DNA of 64,000 nt from Cryptomeria japonica. Lineage: Eukaryota > Streptophyta > Pinopsida > Cupressales > Cupressaceae. Under the pieces are notes generated by a model. That model was given only the letters and a program-made list of their open reading frames with translations, did not search any database and was not told the origin of the DNA. This document shows positions 56,100 through 64,000 of this stretch, one piece after another. Numbering within the stretch: position 1 is the first letter of the stretch; each line of letters begins with the position of its first letter. The position numbers and the translations under genes were made by a program. The DNA lies in NCBI RefSeq assembly GCF_030272615.1, contig NC_081414.1:817014396-817078395 (forward strand), given 5' to 3'.

Positions 56100-58000
56100 G
56101 ATGTTTGCTTGATTGTTTTCGACCTAAGATTGCAACATGTAAGATGTTTTCTCAATTTCTAGAAAGTTGTAATATTTCATTGATTTGTTGATCTTGAAAA
56201 GCTTGTTTGCTACGGGGTTTTGATCTTGTTGATATTGAAACTTGACTTTGTTGAGGGGTTTGATCTTATTGATGTTGAAACTTGACTTTGTTGAGGGATT
56301 TGATCTTGTTGATGTTGAAACTTTACTTTGTTGAGGGGTTTGATCTTGTTGATATTGATGTTGCAAAGACACGGTAGCAAGCAAAGAAAACAATCTAAAC
56401 TAAATAAAGAGAGCACTTGTTTAAAGGACTTTTTCAAATCCTCATGAATGTTGAGATCTTTTTCAAGACCCCATTTTGTTTTCAATAATATTTTGGAAAT
56501 TCAATAGAACATCAAAAAGACTCTTGTAAGGTCAAAAGGTCACAAGTATTATCACAACCCTATCACACCCTAGGGTGTACCCATTTTTTTGCCTTTTTCC
56601 AGAAATTAGACCAAAGAAGATCACTCCTCAATTGGCCCGTTATCCTGGGAGATATATGGTGAGTGTCTTGGGGGCGGATTCTTCCCCACAATTGCACTAT
56701 GATAATTCAAGTGGCTGGTTACTAACTCAATTTGGCCTCTAGATCCTAAGGTATTTAATCAGGCTTTCATTCAAGTGGGCATAGATCTAGCAAATTTAAT
56801 CATTGCTATGCCATTCCAACACCTATTTCTTACAATTTTCATTGCAAACACATTTATTTTATAGTGGTTTGGAATACTTGATGTTAGCCATTACCACTTT
56901 AGGTAATTCCCTCATTTGGCCTTATGGGCTACTTGGGAGGGAGGCCTTCTAAGGGTATTATCCTAATGCAGAAAATGAAATAAAGCATAAAGAGGTGGGT
57001 CTGACTTTTTGATCATCAAAAAGAGGGGAGAGCATATACCTATCACCTCACAAACACACAAAACAATGTTTTTTTAACCCCTATTGCAAAATTGTCTAGT
57101 CTAAATGGAGATGTTACTCCATAAAAACATGGTGTTAATTTTATCTTTCATAGCAATCGTGAAGCAAAAAGAAGAGTGTTGTGGTTTATTTTATTTGCAC
57201 CAAATTGAATTGTCTCTAAGCTACCCCTGCAAGAAAACCAATAAATGTTAGTCGATACATGGTGGGCTATCCAGTCTAATTTGTTTTTGTTACAACTTTT
57301 GACGTCAATTATGAAAGCAATTGCGAATGAATATGGAAGAAATTTTGAGATGTTATGAAAGCAATTGGGAGACATTATGAAAGAAATTGCAAATTGATGA
57401 CAGATCAATTGCACACTATTTAAACTAGAAAATTTTCAGAAAATTAAAAAAGAATGAAAAGGCAGAAGACAAAAGTTATTCTATGATGATGTCACTCCAG
57501 ATCATGTGAGCCATCACTTCAATGTCATCATAAAAATTAGATTTGGCAAGGAATCAATGAATGTTTTAGTGGTATTGATCGATTGCCTCTCCCTCTTAAA
57601 TTTCACGAAGTTGTCTTTTTGCCTTTAAAAGGCCTTGGTATGTTCTTTGTTGTCTTCTATGTTGTCTTACACTCTTAGCACCTAAAATTTTGAAAGTCAC
57701 CTTACCTACCATCAGATTAGACACATTTCATGCAAAAATATGAATTTTCTAGAATTAGAAAACATTTATGGGTTAGGTGCACAAGACCAATTAAGTGACA
57801 AATGACAAACAAAAATTGATTTTTTGACCCCTTCTGGCAATTGTGAATCAATTTTAGCAATTGCGAGACATTTTAACATCAATTCTGAACTGATATTAGC
57901 AAGTGCAAATTTCTACACTGTCAATTGTGGACCTGGATTTTCTGGGATTGTATAGATTTGCAAAATCAAATAAAATAGAAAGTGAAGGTTAAATCTGATC
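56100..58000 (-). other. Element E leader
   Basis: Non-coding between the primer-binding site and the Gag-like start. It contains the 41-bp repeat listed separately, and AATTGCGA / GCAATTG words at 57300-57420 and 57840-57950. No gene is supported. Confidence 0.5.
56215..56370. repeat. 41-bp tandem repeat, about 3.7 copies
   Basis: Unit contains GATCTTGTTGATATTGAAAC and TTGACTTTGTTGAGGGG. Since 41 is not a multiple of three, any translation changes frame in each unit, so it is not a coding repeat. Confidence 0.8.
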
Positions 58001-58019
58001 TTTCATGTCGGGTTCACCA
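58001..58019 (-). promoter_or_regulatory. Primer-binding site of element E
   Basis: TGGTGAACCCGACATGAAA on the minus strand, one base from the LTR. It matches the site of element 2 except for one base within the first 18. Confidence 0.75.
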
Positions 58020-58020
58020 T

Positions 58021-59017
58021 TGTTTCTATGCTTGAAATCATTAAAATTAAGATAATTAGGAAGTAAGAACGAATCACCAATTCTTAACTAATTAAGCTGA
58101 TTTTAAACATAATCAATAGAATAAATGCAAGAAATGGAAGATCTAAGCTAATAAAAACTCCCTATTCCACATTTGTGCTTCCATTGTTCTTCTCCATATT
58201 GTTGATGTAGGTGGCTTTCAGATGTTGCACTGATTTCCTGTATAAGATAGACAATAATTTTGAAGACTATGATTCTAGATTGAATTGAGAAAAGAGGTTG
58301 AATTTATAGATTTTCAACACAGAAGGGGTGAGAATTTGAACTGAAGTGTTGATTGATAGTCAATTGAAATTGATTGATTAGTGAAGTTAATAGATTGATC
58401 TGTTAACTCATTTGATTAGGGAGTCAACTAAATAGATTGGCTAGTGAACTGAATAGATTAGCTAGTTGATTGAGTTGATTGAGAGATGACTGAATTGATT
58501 GAGAGATAACTGGTTAGTCAGAAAAAGGTGATTGAGAGTTAACTGAGTTAACTGATTAATCAACTGATTTGATGAAGCAGTTCTAATTTCAACATGTGAT
58601 GTAGGAGATTGACTTGAAATTCAATTTCATTTTTACTTGCATTTGAATTTGGGTTTTCGAATGCTGAAATGCACATGAGATTAACTGAAATTCACATTTG
58701 GTGAAATGAAATTAATTGGAATTAGGATTTGGGGATTGGAAGAATAATTAATTAATAATTTAAATGAAATTATTTAAACAGTAGAAATAAGCTTGCTTAA
58801 TAATAAAGATTATTTAACTAAGGAGAAAATCATAATTAATTAAATAATTAATATTTGAGATGGGTTTAAATGACGAAATGATTAAAGAATGGAAATTGGA
58901 TAATTAGTAATGTAGAATGTGATGATTTGAATTATTAAAATATCTTAATTAAATAATTACTTAATTAATAGATGAATAATTAGTATGCGATCAATGGGAC
59001 ATTTTTAGGTGTCTACA
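58021..59017 (-). repeat. 5' LTR of element E
   Basis: 997 bp. Plus-strand start TGTTTCTATG, end GGTGTCTACA, so the element-sense start is TGTAGACACC. It contains many TTAATTAA-type words (58740-58980) and repeated GATTGA / TGACT words (58380-58560). I find no matching 3' LTR on the left. Confidence 0.65.
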
Positions 59018-59072
59018 ATATATATATATACATACATACATACATACATACATACATACATACATACATACA

Positions 59073-59154
<82 letters not shown>

Positions 59155-59235
59155 TGTATGTATGTATGTATGTATGTATGTATGTATGTATGTATGTATG
59201 TATATATATACATATATACATATATACATATATAT

Positions 59236-59271
<36 letters not shown>

Positions 59272-59312
59272 GTATGTGTATGTGTATGTATATATACATA
59301 TGCATACTGTAT
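59018..59312. repeat. Palindromic microsatellite (CATA)n-(TA)n-(TGTA)n
   Basis: (ACAT)n fills about 59029-59100, (TA)n 59101-59127, (GTAT)n 59128-59201, then mixed TA/CATA/TATG to about 59300. Because CATA and TATG are reverse complements, the first 175 bases form one inverted repeat. It lies exactly between two LTR starts that point away from each other. Tyr/Ile/His frames here are artefacts of the repeat. Confidence 0.95.
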
Positions 59313-60751
59313 TGTAGACATATAAATTTGACCACTTTCCTAAATAAATATTTAATATTTATTATAACCCTCATTCCTCCTATTAATTAAATTCCATTTA
59401 ATTAATTCCTTCATTTTTCATCTATTTGATTAAATGAATTACTCAATTTATTTAATTAAATTCACATTAACCTTTTCTAGCCTTTGATTAAATAAATCAC
59501 TTTATTTAATTAATTCCCCATTCTCCCTTTTTAATTAAATTTACATTTAATTAAATTTATCCTTGCAAATAAATAAATCTAATTTATTTATTAAATACCC
59601 CACTTGTATTTATGCAAGTTGCATCTATTTTGGTTGAAATAAAGTAATTTTATTTTAATTAAAATCCTTCTCCTCCATCCACTTGCATTTTCCTACATCT
59701 CCCACTTTCCTCCTAAACCCCTTCTAAATTCTTCTAATCACTTGCAATTTAGCCTAATTCATCTCCTAATTATTTTCACATTCCTAAGAAAAGGGAAGTC
59801 ACTTCTCAAAACCTCCAAAGTCTTTGAAATGCATTAAAGGCTTTATGTCTTCAACAAGTTAACCCTCAAAGTCTTCCTAACCATTAATGGTTAACTCAAC
59901 TTCCCTTCATAGTTAAATACTTTCTCTCTAACTTAACCCTCATCTAACCCAAGGGCCTCATCAAGCATTCATGGCTTTAACCTTGGTTATCCTATTAACC
60001 CTTGCACAAGAGTTTACGCCTTGCATAAAAGCTTTGTTCATTAGATAACCCTAATATAACCTTAACCCTTACCTCCTAGGGTAACCTTCATGTATTCTCA
60101 AGCATTTAATACCTCTTACATCTTCTCTCAAGCAACCCTTTGTTGACAATTGTCACCATTTCATTGGTGAGAATTGTAAACATGGATTGATTAACTTTCA
60201 ATCCTAGCCCTTGTTAAGATTATTCAATCTTGAACATCCATTGCCCTATTTTCCCTATAAATAGAGATCTCATTCCTCATTTAAAAAAAAACAATCTTTC
60301 ATGCATCTACACTAAAGTCTAATTTACTAAGTATTTTAGCCTCTCTTTGTTAGAATATCATCATAACATTTAGGAGTATTTTTTATGTCATAAGATATTC
60401 ATGTTAGGATAGTATATCATGCTAGGATAATTTGCTAATCTTTTATCATATCATCATATTCATACTAGCTTAATCATCATAGTTCTAATATCATATATAT
60501 CTTAGAATGCATTCATGCATATAAATCAAATATCACTCGTTCTTGGAGTTGTCATTCCTTAGTCACTTTGCTCAATGATCTAAGAAAAAAACATTAACTT
60601 TAGAGATCCCGTGAGATAGAGAACAATGGGACACCACTTGGGAAGTTGAACTAATTCAATTAGTTCATATACTTGCACCAGGAGTCTCATTGGTGTGTGG
60701 GTCTTTTCTATTTGATTTATTCATTTTCGTCACCACATTTTCCTGCATACA
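59313..60751 (+). repeat. 5' LTR of element 4
   Basis: Begins TGTAGACATATAAATTTG and ends GCATACA just before the primer-binding site. It is rich in TTAATTAA words in its first 300 bases, like the LTR of element E in reverse. CTATAAATAG at 60255-60264 is a good TATA box, with an A-rich start region about 30 bases downstream. Confidence 0.75.
60255..60264 (+). promoter_or_regulatory. TATA box in element 4 LTR
   Basis: CTATAAATAG in an otherwise C/T-rich context (CCCTATTTTCC before it). It fits the usual plant LTR promoter, about 490 bases before the LTR end. Confidence 0.6.
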
Positions 60752-60755
60752 CTTA

Positions 60756-60774
60756 TGGAGCCCACCGTGGAGCA
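60756..60774 (+). promoter_or_regulatory. Primer-binding site of element 4
   Basis: TGGAGCCCACCGTGGAGCA four bases after the LTR. It resembles the TGGCGCCCACCGTGGGGC site seen in plant Tat elements, with A for C/G changes. Confidence 0.7.
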
Positions 60775-62371
60775 CGTCCCCATAAATAACATCATTTTTT
60801 GTGCGGGATAAGGATTTCTAACACACTAGAATACCTTTTTAGCGCATTTGGAGTATATTTTAGTGCATCTGTGGCAAATGGTAGTGCATTCATCGCTACC
60901 ATAGAAGTGGTCATATCAACAAAACAATATGGAAACGGGTTCTAGATCATGCAATGAATGGGATACAAAGGCTAAGGACCTATTGGCAAGCACCAAGAAG
61001 GCATCATAGAACCCCTGCAACTTCCTTCACAATTTGCCAGAGACAAAACAGGTTTTGGGTATTGACAACATGTTTCGCCTAGGTAGAAGCAAAATCACCA
61101 GCAAAAACCTTAGTGGAGAGAAAAGAAAAAATATAGTGAAGACTCATGGCAAGAAGCACTACACCAAGCAGCAGAAATGACAAGGAAAGAGAAAAAGAAT
61201 CAAGAAAACAAAAAAATGCCAAGAAGAACTCACCATTCAAAAGGAGGAAGCTTCTTATAAAAAAGTACATCATGTACAAGAACTTGATCAAACCAAGGTT
61301 GAGCCGCAACCTAAAGAAATTTTTACTCACAAAAAAGAAATGGTGTACGAACAAATGCAAAGAGTACAAACTGGCACTGATCCCGAATCAGAAAAAGCTA
61401 GAAAACTGGTGTCAATCATCAGTGATCTTTTCTCACTATACAACATACCTGTCAGATATAGTGAGGTAACCTAGGACAGTGATTCTGAAACCAATTCCAA
61501 TGAATATGAGTGGGGTAGTTGTTTTGATGTTACTGAAGACATTGAGGTGGATACTATCTATGCATACTCACCCATTTCTCAGGAGGGACAAAGCTAAAAA
61601 CCTCGACCACTTGAATTCAGACCATGACATATCTACGAGGCTAGTGAGAATGAGCAACAACTATATGAACATGTCAATATTGAAGAAAATACCATCGAAG
61701 ACATCAAAAATATCATAGACCTCACCGATATCCCAAATGACTATAACAATGACTCTATCATGACACTTACAACAGTTGATCTTAACCCACCCAATGACTC
61801 CTTACCGCTCATATATCCCGATCTCATAGAATAAGAAGAACCCGAACATCATGATATACCAATATTCTCAAATGATGAATCCATTGTCCAATACCTATGC
61901 TCATTCAACCCAGAAACGTGCTCTACTAGTGAAAAAAATAACGATATCTACAATCAAGGGAGTGCCAAGTCTCTCAGTCGCAAAAAAAAATAAACAAAGA
62001 ATCTAATGGTGAAAACCAGTCAATCGCAGTATTAGATGAAAAAAAAAGTCAAAATAAAGGATGCATTTGAAGGTGAAAACCTTTTTGAGGCACCTAAAGA
62101 TGGGAGACTTGACACTCTTCCTAAATATTATCAAGAAAAGTCACCAATATTGATTGAGCCAACTCAATCAATTAACATCGGTACTGAAGCAGCAGTCAAA
62201 ACCATACATCTGGAAGAATCACTCATAGAAGAAGAACAACCAGATTTTATCAAATTCTTCAAGGAAAAGAAAATCAATTTTGCTTGGTCTTATGCTGACA
62301 TGCTAGGTATAGATCCGAATCTAATCATGCATCACTTATCCATCGCTCCTGGAGCTAAATCGATCAAGTAG
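60775..62371 (+). pseudogene. Element 4 pre-RT region; gag and protease not found
   Basis: 60775-61000 is leader. From about 61000 there are charged Lys/Glu-rich short frames (61146-61469) and an acidic part (61479-61980), none with capsid, zinc or protease motifs. The segment 62036-62371 is recognisable as the Tat linker before reverse transcriptase: KTIHLEESLIEEEQPDF, INFAWSYADMLGIDP and HHLSIAPGAKSIK, then a TAG at 62369. The short distance from primer site to this linker implies a deletion of gag-protease. Confidence 0.65.
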
Positions 62372-63135
62372 AAATTAAGAAAGATGAATCCACAAGTGGC
62401 ATTATTGGTCAAAGAAAAACTAAAGAAGTTATTAGATGTCAGATTCATCCGACCTATAGACTATGCTGAATGGATCTCAAACATTGTACTAGTTTCAAAA
62501 CCTGACAAAAGTATCATAATATGCACAGACTTTAGGGATGTCAACAAAGCATGTCCAAAGGATGAATTTCCTTTACCAAGCATTAACATTATTGTGGATC
62601 TAATAGCAGGCCACATAGTGTTATCATTAATGGATGGATTCTCTGGCTATAATCAAATCAGGATAGCCCTAGAAGATCAAGATAAAACTATGTTCACCTA
62701 TCCATGGGGAACTTATTGTTAGAACACCATGCCTTTTGGCTTGAAAAATGCTGGTGCAACTTATCAAAGAGCCATGACAATAGTCTTTCATGATATGATG
62801 CATACTTTCATGGAGGATTATGTGGATAATTTACTAGCTAAATCATTCACCCGAGTAGAACACCTAGACATGCTAGATAAAATCTTTCAACGATTGGAGC
62901 AATTCAAGGTCAGACTAGACCCTAAAAAGTTACATCTTCGGGGTCACATCCAGCAAACTGTTAGGCTACATTATATCAAAAGAGGTCATCGTAGTAGATC
63001 CAACAAAGGTTCAAGCTATCATGGAGATGCCACCTCCCAAAAACATTAGCCAACTCAGATCTTTGTAGGGACGGCTGCAATTCATCAGACGATTCATCAC
63101 TTAGCTGGCAGATAAGTGTCTCCCATTCAATCATC
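62372..63135 (+). pseudogene. Element 4 reverse transcriptase
   Basis: LRKMNPQVALLVKEKLKKLL, RFIRPIDYAEWISNIVLVSK, CTDFRDVNKACPKDEFPLP, first Asp in LSLMDGFSGYNQI, TYPWGTYC followed by a TAG at 62720 where Trp is usual, then MPFGLKNAGATYQRAM. The catalytic YxDD reads YVDN (about 62819-62830), so the second acid is Asn. After a frameshift near 62940 the thumb can be followed to about 63135. Inactive by both stop codons and active-site change. Confidence 0.9.
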
Positions 63136-63643
63136 TGCTTCATAAGAATATACTTTCAGATGGGAAGACAAGTGTGCAAAATCATTCCACTAGCTCAAAC
63201 AATATCTATTGAATCCACTAGTTTTGGTACCTTCGATAATAGGCAAGCCACTCATTCTCTATATATCAACAATAAAAGTATCATTGGGGGCACTACTAGC
63301 ACAAGAAGATCTAGCAGGCAAATAATAGGCTATCTATTACAACAGTAGGACTTTGAATGGATATTAACTCAATTATATATTTATTGAGAAAGCTTGCTTG
63401 GTAGTGGTGTTTTCTTCTCAAAAGTTCTGCCACTATATGTTAGCCCACACAATAAAGCTAGTAGCAAAAATCAATCCTCTCAAATATCTACTTAGCAAAG
63501 CTCCTCTCATAGGATGATTAGCTAAGTGGGTCATGATTCTTAGTGAGTTTGATATCTAGTACACAGAATGAAAAGCTATCAAAGGATAGGTAATTGTAGA
63601 TCAACTGATAGAAGCACCATTACCATACCAACAACCACTATAG
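63136..63643 (+). pseudogene. Element 4 original RNase H (degenerate)
   Basis: Broken frames carry LILYISTIKVSLGALLAQ-like sequence (about 63230-63300), where the Asp of active gypsy RNase H is replaced. Then VVVFSSQKFCHYMLAH and LAKWVMILSEFDI. Several stops and frameshifts. It leads straight into the extra RNase H. Confidence 0.6.
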
Positions 63644-64000
63644 TTGGAATTTACGGACATGGATGTACTCACTGTTACACCCAAGCAATGGACCCTATAC
63701 TTTGATGGATTCTATACACAAAATGGATCAGATGTTAGTATCCTGTTTGTCACTCCAGAGGGGCACACGATTCCAAGATCTTATAGATTGATGTTTCCAT
63801 GCACCAACAACATTGCTGAATATGAAGCCCTAGTAACAGGAATCAAAATGGTTATGGAATAGAGAATCACAGAATTAAGAGTCTATGGGGATTCTCAATT
63901 AGTTATCAACCAGATCAACGATGACTATTAGACAAAGGATGATAAGCTAATTCCTTACAAGAGAATGGTGGATGATTTCAAACAGTACTTTGTGCACATC
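63644..64000 (+). pseudogene. Element 4 extra (archaeal-like) RNase H, partial
   Basis: WTLYFDGFYTQNGSD (first Asp), VTPEGHTIPRSYRLMF, CTNNIAEYEALVTGI (Glu), a TAG at 63860, then ITELRVYGDSQLVINQIN (Asp in GDS) and LIPYKRMVDDFKQYF at the window edge. Same family as 7037-7501, but located after reverse transcriptase and the original RNase H. Confidence 0.85.

Larger units (their letters stand above)
59313..64000 (+). mobile_element. Ty3/gypsy element 4, Tat-like (runs off window)
   Basis: Plus-strand element: 5' LTR 59313-60751, primer-binding site 60756-60774, a region without gag or protease, pre-RT linker, reverse transcriptase, degenerate RNase H, then the extra RNase H at 63644 onward. 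The order RT, RNase H, extra RNase H is the standard Tat order. Integrase and 3' LTR would be to the right of the window. Confidence 0.85.

Noticed and set aside
59005..59390. Overlapping open frames of Tyr/Ile/His and Tyr/Val/Cys/Met repeats on both strands
   Set aside because: They are translations of the CATA/TATG microsatellite; there is no start context or domain.
1..64000. tRNA, rRNA or intact host protein genes
   Set aside because: I looked for tRNA-like arms, rRNA words and exon-like conserved domains outside elements and found none. Primer-binding sites account for the tRNA-like strings.

Overview
This window looks like intergenic DNA from a large, repeat-rich seed-plant genome. A gymnosperm is my best guess; I base that on the size, age and decay of the elements, and no diagnostic host gene is present to confirm it. 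I see no intact host gene, no rRNA or tRNA gene and no CRISPR array. Nearly all recognisable coding DNA is broken retrotransposon or transposon sequence.

The first 50.8 kb is a nest. The outermost layer is a minus-strand Ty3/gypsy element (element 1). Its 5' LTR is 46049-50823 (4,775 bp), its primer-binding site is 46029-46042, its gag-pol remains are 4006-9482, and its 3' LTR is 1-3835 and runs off the left edge. A plus-strand Ty1/copia element (LTRs 9736-11127 and 44537-45931) inserted between the primer-binding site and gag of element 1. The copia coding region was then split by a 28.3 kb block (14247-42509); its frame continues exactly across the two junctions when one copy of CTTG is kept. 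That block holds a decayed hAT-type transposase (39018-41806), a decayed Ty3/gypsy element 3 (about 31.9-38.2 kb), and a long unfamiliar minus-strand ORF (28884 to 17576). The long ORF is itself interrupted by element 2 (19802-27695), a complete LTR element with a perfect 5-bp target duplication.

From 50.8 kb to the right edge lie old fragments, then a minus-strand gag-only relative of element 2 (element E: ORF 54339-56099, LTR 58021-59017). A palindromic microsatellite follows (59018-59312), then a plus-strand Tat-like Ty3/gypsy element 4 (LTR 59313-60751, pol 62036-64000) that leaves the window.

The most unusual content is as follows. (1) Element 1 has giant LTRs, each carrying the same long sense-strand ORF of about 1,000 codons; distant relatives of this ORF occur at 17.6-28.9 kb and, less clearly, at 30.0-31.5 kb. 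(2) Element 1 has its extra RNase H upstream of reverse transcriptase, while element 4 has it downstream; both have lost the first catalytic Asp of the original RNase H. (3) Element 2 has gag, protease and a long C-terminal extension but no pol, so it must depend on another element. (4) The Gag-Pol of element 3 reads in a single frame for 5.5 kb with about 25 stops and no frameshift, suggesting decay mostly by C-to-T type transitions.
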